64,000 nucleotides of DNA, taken from Paludibacter sp. Its GTDB lineage: Bacteria; Bacteroidota; Bacteroidia; Bacteroidales; Paludibacteraceae. The position numbers and the translations under genes were made by a program. The notes beneath the pieces are model-generated. The model made no database searches and was not told the origin of the DNA. It saw only the letters and a program-made list of their open reading frames with translations. This document shows positions 48,052-56,858 of this stretch, one piece after another; within the stretch, counting starts at the first letter, position 1, and every line of letters starts with the position of its first letter. The DNA lies in the NCBI GenBank assembly GCA_028710895.1, contig JAQTTH010000002.1:124001-188000 (forward strand), given 5' to 3'.

Positions 48052-51000
48052 ATGAAGAAACTATTTTTATTTATGTTACCGGGACTATTGCTGTCTCAGT
48101 TTAGCTCTGCACAGGTTCAGCCAAAGAAGGTGGAATACGACATTAGCAAAGACCGCGTGCTTTACACAGTTGGATATGCTCATCTCGACACAGAATGGAA
48201 CTGGGATTACCCAACTACCATCAACGAGTATATTCTCAATACAATGACTGAGAATTTCCGTCTTTTCGAAAAATATCCGGATTATACGTTCAATTTTACA
48301 GGCTCTCGCCGGTATAATATGATGAAAGAATACTATCCGGAGCAGTATAAAAAAGTGAAGGAGTATATTAAGCAAGGACGTTGGCATGTTTCAGGATCAT
48401 CTGTTGATGAGGGGGAAGCAAATATATCTTCGTCCGAATCGCTTGTGCGCCAAATTTTGTACGGAAACGATTTTTTTCACAAAGAATTTGGCAAACAGAG
48501 TGCCGATTATATGTTGCCCGATTGTTTTGGATTTTTGTGCAATCTGCCTACTGTGTTTAACCATTGCGGTCTTTTGGGATTTTCAACTCAAAAGCTTACA
48601 TGGCATTCAGCTGCAGGCGTTCCGTTTAACGTGGGTGTGTGGAATGGACCTGATGGAAAAGGCGTTATTGCCGCACTCAATGCAACCGATTATGGTGGTC
48701 AGGTAGAGAATCGTTTGGATAAAGATACCAAATGGGTTGAGCGCCTCAATGCAGATCAACAAAAAACGGGGTATGCTTTCGATTATCGGTACTACGGTGT
48801 AGGCGATCAGGGTGGTGCTCCCCGTGAAGGAGATGTAAAGAGGGCTCTTGGTAGTATAAATAATGCTGATGGCAATTTCAAAGTTGTACTTTCTTCATCC
48901 GATCAGATGTACAAAGATGTAACTCCTGAAATTCGAAAAAAACTTCCGGTATATTCCGGCGATTTGTTGTTGACCGAGCACAGTGCCGGATCAATGACTT
49001 CGCAGGCCTTTATGAAGCGATTGAATCGGAAGAATGAACTGTTGGCACAATCGGCAGAGCAAATATCGGTTGTTGCCGACTGGTTGGGTGGTGCAGCATA
49101 TCCATTGCAAAAACTGAATAGCGCATGGGATTTGGTATTGGGAAGCCAGTTTCACGATATCCTCCCCGGAACAAGTATTCCTAAAGCTTATGAATATGCC
49201 TGGAACGACGAATTTATTGCTGCCAATGGTTTTGCCGAAGTGTTGAAAAACGGCGTTTCTGCTGTTTCGTCGAAATTAAACACACAAACTCAGGGGAAAT
49301 CAGTAGTTGTTTATAATCCGGTTGCGCACCAGCGTGAGGATGTAGTGACTGCTGAATTGGAATATCCAACAATACCTGCTGCAGTTGCAGTCTTTGATAA
49401 AAATGGAAAAGAGGTGCCATCTCAGGTATTGGAGCGTACTGGCAATAAAATAAAGTTTATATTCTTAGCTCAGTTGCCCTCAGCCGGACTGGCAGTGTAC
49501 GATGTACGTGAATCTGCTACAACAAAATCTGCATCAGCTTTGACTGTAACAAACAATAGTTTGGATAATGCTTTCTATCATGTTAAGTTAGCAGCCAACG
49601 GCGATGTATTAAGTATTTTCGATAAAAAAGCATCCAAAGAGTTGCTGTCTAAACCAGCGCGTCTTGAGTTTTTGCAAGAGCAACCGCAGGCATGGCCGGC
49701 TTGGAACATGGACTGGAACGACCGTCAGAAGGCGGCTGTTGATTTTATGGATAAAGATGCCGTGATATCAATTGAAGAACAGGGACCGGTGCGCATTACA
49801 CTTAAAGTAAAACGCAAAGGGCAAAACTCGGAAATTGTTCAGTATTACAGTCTATCCGCCGGACAAGCCGGTAAACGACTGGAAGTATCCAATAAAATTG
49901 ACTGGCAATCGCGCGAAGTATGTTTGAAGGCTTCATTCCCACTAGCTGTTTCAAACGAAAAAGCGACGTATAATTTAGGAGTGGGCACCATAGCTCGTGG
50001 AAATAATGATGAGAAGAAATTCGAAGTGCCATCAAAAGAATGGTTTGACTTAACCGATAAATCAGGGAAATATGGGGTGTCAATTCTCGAAGATTGTAAA
50101 TATGGTTCTGATAAGCCCGATAACAATACCCTTCGTTTGACTTTACTTTATACCCCAAAAGCTACGGCTCACGGAGGTTGGTTTATTTATCAAAGCACTC
50201 AGGACTGGGGAATTCATGATGTAAAATACGCTGTGTACGGTCATAGTGGCGACTGGGCAAAAGCCGAATCACCGTGGCAAGCCAAGTTTTTTAATCAACC
50301 GCTTATTGCTTTTGAAACACCAAAGCATACCGGTGAACTGGGTCAATCATTCTCAACTATTAGCATTGACAATCCGCAAGCGGGTTTAATGGCATTTAAG
50401 AAAATGGAAAATACCGATTATTATGTAGTTCGATTCAATGAGCTCTCGGGTAAAGACCTTAAAGGAGTGAAAGTCTCTTTCCCTGCCGCGATTGCTGATG
50501 CTTATGAAGTAAATGGTCAGGAGCAACGCATTGGAAATGCTCTTGTGGGCAACGGTCAACTTCAGTTCGATTTAAGTCATTATACCCTTCGTAGTTTTGC
50601 TGTGAAATTGAAAAGTGCAGTTGCTCAAACGCTTGTTAATCAATCTCAGGTTGTATTGCCATACAATGTTGATGTAACCTCGTTTGATAGCAACCGAAAC
50701 GATGGCATTTTTGGAAACGGACAGTCAATTCCGGCTGAATTACTTCCTGAAGTGGTTCAAAGCGAAGATATTCGTTTTATTATCGGACAGAAAACAGATG
50801 AAGCAAAAAATGCCGTAAACTGTGCGGGCCAAACTATTCAGTTACCGGTAGGAAAATACAATAAGCTATATATCCTTGCTGCGGCAAGTAACGACACAAA
50901 AGCTAATTTTGTAGTTGATGGTAAATCAACTAATTTAAATATACAGGGTTGGACAGGTTACGTTGGTCAGTTTTATAATCGAATTCTGAGTCGCGATCGA

Positions 51001-51288
51001 AATTCAGTTGTAGATATGGATAGGCCATTTACTAAAACCGATAATATCGCCTGGTTTGCCTCACATTGCCACAACGAATATCCAATGAAAAACGAAGCTT
51101 ATCAGTATTGTTATTTGTATAAATACGAAATCCAGGTTCCAGTTGGTGCAACAACCATTACTTTACCAAAGGAAAACGGTATTAAAATATTGGCTATGAC
51201 AGTTGCTAGTCATGCCGATAATGTTATGCCGCTGCAACCGCTTTACGACAATTTAAATACAAATCCTGAATTTAAATTGCGGAAATAA
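48052..51288 (+). CDS. GH38 alpha-mannosidase
   Basis: 1078 residues with signal peptide ending SSAQ, normal length for GH38. The family is retaining and zinc-dependent. Zinc ligands are His44 and Asp46 in YAHLDTEWNW and His368 in SQFHDILPGT; Asp157 in MLPDCFGF is the nucleophile and fourth ligand. The C-terminal sandwich regions continue to about 1050 (LEVSNKIDW, LRSFAVKLKS). GH38 enzymes cleave alpha-1,2, -1,3 or -1,6 mannose and act on N-glycans and mannan. No sorting tail, so it is probably periplasmic and completes breakdown of imported fragments. It is the last PUL gene, 30 bases after the M6 protease and followed by a strong terminator. Confidence 0.95.
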   Translation: MKKLFLFMLPGLLLSQFSSAQVQPKKVEYDISKDRVLYTVGYAHLDTEWNWDYPTTINEYILNTMTENFRLFEKYPDYTFNFTGSRRYNMMKEYYPEQYKKVKEYIKQGRWHVSGSSVDEGEANISSSESLVRQILYGNDFFHKEFGKQSADYMLPDCFGFLCNLPTVFNHCGLLGFSTQKLTWHSAAGVPFNVGVWNGPDGKGVIAALNATDYGGQVENRLDKDTKWVERLNADQQKTGYAFDYRYYGVGDQGGAPREGDVKRALGSINNADGNFKVVLSSSDQMYKDVTPEIRKKLPVYSGDLLLTEHSAGSMTSQAFMKRLNRKNELLAQSAEQISVVADWLGGAAYPLQKLNSAWDLVLGSQFHDILPGTSIPKAYEYAWNDEFIAANGFAEVLKNGVSAVSSKLNTQTQGKSVVVYNPVAHQREDVVTAELEYPTIPAAVAVFDKNGKEVPSQVLERTGNKIKFIFLAQLPSAGLAVYDVRESATTKSASALTVTNNSLDNAFYHVKLAANGDVLSIFDKKASKELLSKPARLEFLQEQPQAWPAWNMDWNDRQKAAVDFMDKDAVISIEEQGPVRITLKVKRKGQNSEIVQYYSLSAGQAGKRLEVSNKIDWQSREVCLKASFPLAVSNEKATYNLGVGTIARGNNDEKKFEVPSKEWFDLTDKSGKYGVSILEDCKYGSDKPDNNTLRLTLLYTPKATAHGGWFIYQSTQDWGIHDVKYAVYGHSGDWAKAESPWQAKFFNQPLIAFETPKHTGELGQSFSTISIDNPQAGLMAFKKMENTDYYVVRFNELSGKDLKGVKVSFPAAIADAYEVNGQEQRIGNALVGNGQLQFDLSHYTLRSFAVKLKSAVAQTLVNQSQVVLPYNVDVTSFDSNRNDGIFGNGQSIPAELLPEVVQSEDIRFIIGQKTDEAKNAVNCAGQTIQLPVGKYNKLYILAAASNDTKANFVVDGKSTNLNIQGWTGYVGQFYNRILSRDRNSVVDMDRPFTKTDNIAWFASHCHNEYPMKNEAYQYCYLYKYEIQVPVGATTITLPKENGIKILAMTVASHADNVMPLQPLYDNLNTNPEFKLRK

Positions 51289-51320
51289 AAAGTCTCAAAC
51301 TATCAGATTATATTCAACAA

Positions 51321-51354
51321 AAAACCCTTGTCAATATTTCGACAAGGGTTTTTT
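51321..51354 (+). terminator. Bidirectional rho-independent terminator closing the PUL
   Basis: AAAACCCTTGTC (51321-51332) and GACAAGGGTTTT (51341-51352) are perfect 12-base complements around an 8-base loop, with a T-run on the plus strand and an A-run on the other side. It serves both convergent transcripts: GH38 (ends 51288) and the POT gene on the minus strand (ends 51374). Confidence 0.93.
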
Positions 51355-51373
51355 AATTGTTTTTGTGGGTTGA

Positions 51374-53086
51374 TTATTTTACTCCGCCCATTAGTTTCTG
51401 CAACTTTTTGGATAGGAAAAATAGGATTAGGGAAGCAATACCTGACATCACAACAAATAATATAAAGAAATCGTATAAATTTGTCATTGTATATCCAAGA
51501 AACGAAGTTGGTTTTTTGTCGGGATATAATGAGCTTAATGTGCCTGCCAAATAATTAGCAAAGGAATTTGCAAGAAACCATACAGCCATAAGCAAAGATC
51601 CAAACTTAATAGGTGCCATTTTATTTACAAGCGAAAGGCCGATCGGAGATAAACACAACTCACCCCAAGTGTGCAAAGCATACATACCTATCAGCCAAAT
51701 CATACTTACTTTTATGCCGGGAGCAACATCTTTTACGCCAAAAGCAATCCACAAATAGCCTAACGAAAGTAGAAAAAGTCCAATAGCCATCTTAGTTGGT
51801 GCTGCAGGTTCGTATTTCCCAAGTCTCAACCATAGCCATGCAAATATAGGAGCACAACTCACAACTATGATAGAATTAAGGGATTGGAAGGTGCTTGCAG
51901 GTAATTCATTTAACGAGAACTGGTTATTTCCTCCTGTCAACACTGTAACAATACCATACAAAATAGCAGTTGTTACTGCTGAAAGTAGTAGGTAAACTGT
52001 GTTTCTTAGTTTGGCATCTTCTTTAGACTCCATCCCCAATTTTGTTGCTTTGAATAATTTTGCAATGAAAAATAAGGCAATAGCACCCAATGGATAAATA
52101 ATCCAGGTTGGTATAGTCAATCCTAGATGTCGGTTAGTTTGCTCATCGGCAAAAAAGGTTAGCGAAGCACCTGCTTGTTCGAATGCACTCCAGAAAAATA
52201 TGACAAAGAATGCGACTATAAAAATAACTGAAACTCTCTGCTTTTCAACCTTGCTTAACGATTTGTCTGTTAGAATAATCACTGCAATAAATATTGTTGC
52301 CAATAAAAGCAAATAAGGTAGAAAACCAAAAACCTTAGCATCTACATAAAGCATACCTATAGCCAGAGTAGCAAAAGCAGCCAGTCCCAGAATTATAAAA
52401 ATAGGTTTTGACCAATAGGCATGCGTGCCCACAGGAGGTTGACCAAGCGTTTTATTATCCGGTCCAACAATGTATTGTTTTGCAAATGCCATTTGGATTA
52501 TTACGCTGAAAAGCATACCAATAGCACCGGCTAAAAATGCCCATTTGAAATCTCCCGGATGACCAGTGTCACCTACCAGTCCACAAACGAAAGGTCCTAA
52601 TGCCCCACCAACATTGATGCCCATATAGAAGATAGTATAGGCCGAATCAACACGACGATCGCCTTTCGGATATAACTGACCAACCAATGAAGAAATGTTC
52701 GGTTTAAAAAACCCGTTACCTGCTATCATGAGGCCCAATCCACTAAAAAAGAACATAGCTGAAATTGCCGGTGACGACTCGTAGGTGTGTCCACAGAGAA
52801 AAAGTAAAATTTCACCCAATGCCATTACCAAGCCTCCAGCAATAATCGATCGCTGATTACCCCAATATTTATCGGCTATAAATCCCCCAATGAGTGGAGT
52901 TAAATATACAAGGCTTGTATAACTCCCATATAAATTAGATGCAAAAGCTTTATCAAACAGTAGGGCTTTTGTCATGAATAACACTAAAATAGCACGCATG
53001 CCATAATAGTTAAAACGCTCCCACATCTCTGTGGCAAATAAAATATAAAGTCCCTTTGGATGATTTTTCGGTTCGTTTGTCGACAT
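51374..53086 (-). CDS. POT/PTR2-family proton-dependent oligopeptide transporter
   Basis: Start set at the ATG at 53086 (MSTNEPKNHPKGLYILF); an upstream extension from a TTG would run through a terminator hairpin and is rejected. 570 residues with about 14 hydrophobic segments. The family signature ATEMWERFNYYGMRAILVL carries the ExxER motif, and GNGFFKPNISSLVGQLYP and FYMGINVGGALGPFVCG are classic PTR2 stretches. These inner-membrane proteins import di- and tripeptides using the proton gradient. The M6 and S8 secreted proteases on either side could supply peptides, but the PUL terminator at 51321 and the leader hairpin suggest independent control. Confidence 0.95.
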   Translation of the reverse strand: MSTNEPKNHPKGLYILFATEMWERFNYYGMRAILVLFMTKALLFDKAFASNLYGSYTSLVYLTPLIGGFIADKYWGNQRSIIAGGLVMALGEILLFLCGHTYESSPAISAMFFFSGLGLMIAGNGFFKPNISSLVGQLYPKGDRRVDSAYTIFYMGINVGGALGPFVCGLVGDTGHPGDFKWAFLAGAIGMLFSVIIQMAFAKQYIVGPDNKTLGQPPVGTHAYWSKPIFIILGLAAFATLAIGMLYVDAKVFGFLPYLLLLATIFIAVIILTDKSLSKVEKQRVSVIFIVAFFVIFFWSAFEQAGASLTFFADEQTNRHLGLTIPTWIIYPLGAIALFFIAKLFKATKLGMESKEDAKLRNTVYLLLSAVTTAILYGIVTVLTGGNNQFSLNELPASTFQSLNSIIVVSCAPIFAWLWLRLGKYEPAAPTKMAIGLFLLSLGYLWIAFGVKDVAPGIKVSMIWLIGMYALHTWGELCLSPIGLSLVNKMAPIKFGSLLMAVWFLANSFANYLAGTLSSLYPDKKPTSFLGYTMTNLYDFFILFVVMSGIASLILFFLSKKLQKLMGGVK

Positions 53087-53110
53087 ATTGTATGTATTTC
53101 TTTTATATTC

Positions 53111-53142
53111 AAAAAAAAAGAACGCGGAAATTCTGCGTTCTT
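53111..53142 (-). terminator. Terminator hairpin just upstream of the POT gene (possible attenuator)
   Basis: On the minus strand AAGAACGC (53142-53135) pairs with GCGTTCTT (53125-53118), extended by a wobble and further pairs, and is followed by a run of T to 53111. It ends only 24 bases before the POT start codon. It may simply end the folB transcript. However, an exact -7 box lies upstream at 53184-53177, so the hairpin would fall inside the POT leader. Confidence 0.75.
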
Positions 53143-53176
53143 CGTAATAGTATGACTTTTTGCAAAAAGTTGAGTA

Positions 53177-53184
53177 CAAATGTA
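53177..53184 (-). promoter_or_regulatory. Candidate -7 box for the POT gene
   Basis: Minus-strand TACATTTG fits TAnnTTTG. A TTTG lies further upstream (53211-53208) but the spacer is 23 bases rather than about 19. If used, transcription starts near 53170 and runs through the hairpin at 53142-53111. Confidence 0.4.
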
Positions 53185-53265
53185 ATCATTTTGATTGGAA
53201 ATGCAGGCAAATCTCAATCACAAACCTACATATTTAAACAATATTTTTGCAAAAACACAATATTG

Positions 53266-53622
53266 TTATCGTTTTTTGCTGAGTTCTATGGTCACTCTGT
53301 CAACTTTTCCACCAAGAGGTGGGTTCAGTTTCGATAGATGAACATCCAATGAATGTATTTGAGGAAAATCGGTAAAAAGACTGTCAAGTATTCGTTGACC
53401 GGCATGCTCAATCAGTTTCGAAGGCAGCTCCATTTGTCCACGGATAACATCATAAACAAGTTGATAATTGAGCGTATGCGCCAGATCATCCGATTCACCT
53501 GCTTGTGTTGTGTCCAGTTCCATACTTACACTCACAATAAAGGTGTTGCCAAGTTGTTGTTCGTGTTCCAGGCAGCCATGAAAGGCGTGGAACTCCATAT
53601 TTTCAAGAATAATTTTTGCCAT
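53266..53622 (-). CDS. folB: Dihydroneopterin aldolase
   Basis: 118 residues, the normal FolB size. It turns 7,8-dihydroneopterin into 6-hydroxymethyl-dihydropterin and glycolaldehyde in folate synthesis, in the cytoplasm. Family signatures: ILENMEFHAFHGCLEHEQQL at the N-terminus (active-site Glu in the CLEHE segment), LNYQLVYDVI, LIEHAGQRILDSLF, and VHLSKLNPPLGG with the catalytic Lys. The gene starts 21 bases after xseA ends, so it is in the same transcript. A possible weak terminator (GCAAAAA ... TTTTTGC) overlaps its stop codon region. Confidence 0.95.
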   Translation of the reverse strand: MAKIILENMEFHAFHGCLEHEQQLGNTFIVSVSMELDTTQAGESDDLAHTLNYQLVYDVIRGQMELPSKLIEHAGQRILDSLFTDFPQIHSLDVHLSKLNPPLGGKVDRVTIELSKKR

Positions 53623-53643
53623 ATAATGTTTTATAATCGTGGA

Positions 53644-54873
53644 TTAGATCACTTTGCTTTCAAAATCACCATTGCTAACAAAAGTACGAATTTTATCGCC
53701 GGTTTTTATTTGTTCTGCTGATGTAATTCGCTTACCATTTACTGTTGTAATTGTGTATCCGTGTTTTAGTAAGTAGGCAGGTGAATGTGTTTCAATATTC
53801 TTTCCAAGTAAAAGCAGTCGGTTGCTTTCCCGCAACAATTGCATGCGAACTGCAGATTTCAATCTGTTTTTCTGCCTGTCAAGGGTGTGCGACCTCTGTA
53901 CAACCCAACTGCGCAAGGTTTGTTTAATGCGCATCTGTGTTTGGTCGACATACCTTAGTTCAGTATCAATTTTATTTCGAATCAGATTCTGAATATCTGC
54001 TACAAGGTTTATAGCCATGTCTTCGGCATGTTGCATTTTCGAAATCAGAAATTCTGCTGCTGCGGTGGGTGTTTTTACACTTGTATGCGCCACCATATCC
54101 AGAATAGAGATATCGCGTTGATGGCCAATACCGGAGACAATGGGCAACGGAAACTGCGCACAGTTTATGGCTAAATCATACGAATCGAAGCAAGCTAAAT
54201 CGGTTGTTGCTCCACCACCCCGAATAATCACCACCACATCAAAGAGCTCGATGTGCTCGTATATTTTTTCAAGGGCCGAAATGATGGATGCTTCGGCCTG
54301 ATCGCCCTGCATGATGGCGGGGAAGAGTTTGCTGTAGAATGCGAAATGCGACGGATCGTTTTTCAGTTGGTCGCTAAAATCGCCATAACCAGCAGCTGTG
54401 GGCGACGAAATAATCGCCAACCGTTGAGTTAATTCCGGCAATTCCAGTTGCTTGTTCATATCCACAACACCATCGGCTTCCAGTTGACGAATAATTTTCA
54501 ACCGCCGTGCAGCCATTTCGCCAATGGTAAAAGTCGGATCGATATCGCGCACATTCAAACTGAAACCATAAACACCATGAAATTCAACCGACACAGCCAC
54601 CAGTACTTGTAAACCGGCACGTAACGATTGTCCGGTGCTGCTCTCAAAATAGGGTTTCAGCATTCGGTAGGTAGAAGCCCAAATTGTTGCTTTCGTTTTG
54701 GCAAGCAAAGCATCCGACGCACTGTCTTTCTCTATAAATTCCAGGTAACAATGTCCACCCGGATTTTCACGAAGTTCACTTATCTCAGCGCGTATCCACA
54801 CCGATGAATCGAAACCCATGCGGATAGTTTCCTGAATGCGGGATGTAAGTTCTGAAAGCGTTATAGAGTTCAT
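53644..54873 (-). CDS. xseA: Exodeoxyribonuclease VII large subunit
   Basis: 409 residues, somewhat shorter than the 456 of E. coli. The N-terminal OB-fold (about 1-100, ITLSELTSRIQETI, WIRAEISELRENPGGHCYLE) is followed by the catalytic domain (LAIISSPTAAGYGDF, VVIIRGGGATTDLACFDSYD, PIVSGIGHQRDISILDMVAH, VKTPTAAAEFLI), a coiled-coil region (about 270-350) and a short C-terminal domain (ILKHGYTITTVNGKRI-like). It degrades single-stranded DNA with XseB. No xseB-like small gene is adjacent, since folB follows after 21 bases. Upstream lies the S8 protease gene with a palindromic repeat between. Confidence 0.96.
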   Translation of the reverse strand: MNSITLSELTSRIQETIRMGFDSSVWIRAEISELRENPGGHCYLEFIEKDSASDALLAKTKATIWASTYRMLKPYFESSTGQSLRAGLQVLVAVSVEFHGVYGFSLNVRDIDPTFTIGEMAARRLKIIRQLEADGVVDMNKQLELPELTQRLAIISSPTAAGYGDFSDQLKNDPSHFAFYSKLFPAIMQGDQAEASIISALEKIYEHIELFDVVVIIRGGGATTDLACFDSYDLAINCAQFPLPIVSGIGHQRDISILDMVAHTSVKTPTAAAEFLISKMQHAEDMAINLVADIQNLIRNKIDTELRYVDQTQMRIKQTLRSWVVQRSHTLDRQKNRLKSAVRMQLLRESNRLLLLGKNIETHSPAYLLKHGYTITTVNGKRITSAEQIKTGDKIRTFVSNGDFESKVI

Positions 54874-54886
54874 TGTTATTTATTGG

Positions 54887-54916
54887 TGTAGGGATAGGTC
54901 GTGACCTGTCCTTACA
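54887..54916. repeat. Short palindromic intergenic repeat unit
   Basis: TGTAGGGATAGGTC (54887-54900) and GACCTGTCCTTACA (54903-54916) pair over all 14 bases with two wobbles and a 2-base loop. It fills most of the 44-base gap between the S8 protease gene and xseA. Its form, a GGACAGGTC-type palindrome, resembles short interspersed palindromes found in many genomes; copy number cannot be seen from this window. No T-run follows on the minus strand. Confidence 0.6.
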
Positions 54917-54917
54917 T

Positions 54918-56564
54918 TTAATGTATGATTATCTTTCTGGTTTCATTCTTTCCATTGCCGGAAATAGAAACAAGGTAAATTCCAGTGGATAGGTTGTTTG
55001 CAGATAAAATCATGATTGCATCAGTCATTTGTTGGGTAGCCATTAAGTAACCCGTAGCTGAGTAAAGTCTGACTGTTTTGCCGGTTGTATCCTGGCGATT
55101 GAACATCAGAATATGAATGTTTCTTTCCTGAGCATTGTAAATTAGTTCGAAATTGGCAGCTTCCACTTTCTTTAAACTATCGAACATTGGGAACTTCAAT
55201 GCATATTCAAAATCAGGAATTCCATATCCCAATTGAGCCGTTGGTGTATTGAATAGACTTCCGCTGTGAATAAGTGCTATTCTTACTGCTTCAACGTTGT
55301 GGGGTGCATTTCGTTCTTTATATCCTTGCAGCAAACAGGCAATCATGCCAGTCATAACAGGAGAAGAGTAAGAAGTGCCATTACCATTGGAGGGAACGCC
55401 GTTGATGTTTACAAATGCCGTTAATGACCCCATGGCGCTTATATCCGGTTTTATGCGGTTGTCGGAACTGGGGCCGTATGAGGTAAATACGCTGGGAACT
55501 CCTGTTGAAGTTACAGCACCAATAGCCAGGATTCCATCGGCATCGGCAGGTGCGCCTATGTAATGCCAGGTTTTATTTCCATCGTTTCCGGCACTGTTGC
55601 ACACTATGATCCCTTTTTTCGAGGCCATATTGGCAGCCCGGCTTGCCCGCGAAACTTTACCGTTCATATCTGCATAGGTAAAATTCATGCTCGGGTCGTC
55701 ATATTCGGTATATCCAAGCGACGAATTGACTACATCGACACCCACGCTATCGGCAAACTCAATGCCCGAGGCCCAGAAATCATTTTCAACAAGGTATTCG
55801 GTTGGTGCGTATTCGGTGCGAATCAACCAAAAAGATGCATGTGGAGCAACGCCTAAAAACTGTCCGGGTAAATTACCAGTCATAATCGACAGTACGTTTG
55901 CACCATGAGCATCGAGGGTGTAAACATTGGAATTTGGTTCGGCAACATCTTTGGTTCCCAATAAACGTCCCTGAAGGCGTAAACTATCAAATGCCGGATT
56001 AATATTGGCATTATAAAATCCGGCATCCAACACACCCACTACAATGTTTCTACCGGTATAGCCGGCATTGTGCAGATAAGCCCCGTTTACCTGATTGATT
56101 TGTGTGGCAGCCGTCCCATAATTGAATGATGTTGTTTCAGCTTTCATTTTCTTTGAAACAGGCAATGCAGCCGCCCTCATTCCAGTATATTGAACTTTTG
56201 TAACAAACGGCAATACCCGAACAAGACTCATTTTGGTGGTATCGGCCAATAAAACAGTTGCACCATTCATCCATTTACTCACGCAATGAACGTGCATTCC
56301 CAGATTCTCAATCTGAGAAATATAAGCCGGATTTACTGGTAAATCGGTTGAATCAATGCTTATTCCGAAAGTTTGACGTCGGTCAATTGCCCGCTGCGAT
56401 AGGTATGCAGAAGGGTTTGACAACGAATAAGGTGAGTTGTTTTTATTGGCAAACTGCACATAGAAAAAATAACCAGTAGTTGCTGAAAGAAACGAAGCAG
56501 GAATAAAAGCCAACAATAGAAATGCAACTAAGCGGAGAGTATATGTGGTAATCGTTTTTTTCAT
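54918..56564 (-). CDS. Subtilisin-like S8 serine protease with T9SS sorting domain
   Basis: 548 residues with signal peptide (about 1-29). A short pro-like region (about 30-150, including PSAYLSQRAIDRRQ, usual in Bacteroidota S8 proteases) precedes the catalytic domain. Triad: Asp180 in VGVLDAGFYN, His220 in LDAHGANVLSIMTG, Ser398 in GNGTSYSSPVMTGM; Asn of NSAGND forms the oxyanion hole. Residues about 470-548 are a T9SS domain (GKTVRLYSATGYLM, STGIYLVSISGNGKNETRKI). It is probably secreted or surface bound and degrades proteins. It is first of the unit S8-xseA-folB. The pairing with housekeeping genes looks like chance positional linkage. Confidence 0.95.
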   Translation of the reverse strand: MKKTITTYTLRLVAFLLLAFIPASFLSATTGYFFYVQFANKNNSPYSLSNPSAYLSQRAIDRRQTFGISIDSTDLPVNPAYISQIENLGMHVHCVSKWMNGATVLLADTTKMSLVRVLPFVTKVQYTGMRAAALPVSKKMKAETTSFNYGTAATQINQVNGAYLHNAGYTGRNIVVGVLDAGFYNANINPAFDSLRLQGRLLGTKDVAEPNSNVYTLDAHGANVLSIMTGNLPGQFLGVAPHASFWLIRTEYAPTEYLVENDFWASGIEFADSVGVDVVNSSLGYTEYDDPSMNFTYADMNGKVSRASRAANMASKKGIIVCNSAGNDGNKTWHYIGAPADADGILAIGAVTSTGVPSVFTSYGPSSDNRIKPDISAMGSLTAFVNINGVPSNGNGTSYSSPVMTGMIACLLQGYKERNAPHNVEAVRIALIHSGSLFNTPTAQLGYGIPDFEYALKFPMFDSLKKVEAANFELIYNAQERNIHILMFNRQDTTGKTVRLYSATGYLMATQQMTDAIMILSANNLSTGIYLVSISGNGKNETRKIIIH

Positions 56565-56668
56565 GGGGTTTGCATTTAATGACTACAAAAATACAACAAT
56601 TTATTCAACGTCGGTTTTTGGCTAAATGTTTAAAAATATATAAAATAAATGCCTGAGAGAATATTTAT

Positions 56669-56702
56669 TACGAAATATTCGTAGATTTGCGAAAGTTTCG
56701 TA
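56669..56702 (+). promoter_or_regulatory. BlaI-type double operator flanking a -7 promoter box
   Basis: Two dyads of the same form: TACGAA-ATA-TTCGTA (56669-56683, perfect) and TGCGAA-AGT-TTCGTA (56688-56702, one mismatch), 19 bases centre to centre. Between and overlapping them is TAGATTTG (56682-56689), an exact TAnnTTTG -7 box. A repressor bound to both dyads would cover the promoter. The following gene encodes a BlaI/MecI repressor, so autoregulation is the natural reading. No -33 TTTG is visible at usual spacing. Confidence 0.75.
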
Positions 56703-56745
56703 ATAAAAAAGAAAACAATTCGTTATACAATAAAATGACATAGAT

Positions 56746-56858
56746 CCCCAAACCCAAATGGGGGCTTAATGAATAAGATTCATTATGTGTTTTGAAATAA
56801 TTATTGAGAATAAATTTCAAGGACTTCGTCTTAAAGCCCCCATTTTGGGGTTGGGGGG
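56746..56858. repeat. Inverted pair of a C/G-rich repeat in the BlaI leader
   Basis: The left arm (56746-56769, CCCCAAACCCAAATGGGGGC then TTAA) and the right arm (56831-56858, its reverse complement with one substitution and two one-base insertions) flank 61 AT-rich bases. Each arm can also form a small hairpin by itself. Such CCCCAACCCC/GGGGGC elements are scattered in Bacteroidota intergenic regions. It lies in the probable mRNA leader just before the blaI start codon. Confidence 0.6.

Noticed and set aside
53087-53179. N-terminal extension of the POT protein from a TTG
   Set aside because: It would translate through the terminator hairpin and T-run, giving EERRISAFFFF; the ATG at 53086 matches the family start.
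53644-54873. A missing xseB next to xseA as a sign of gene loss
   Set aside because: The small subunit gene is often elsewhere in a genome; absence from this window alone proves nothing.
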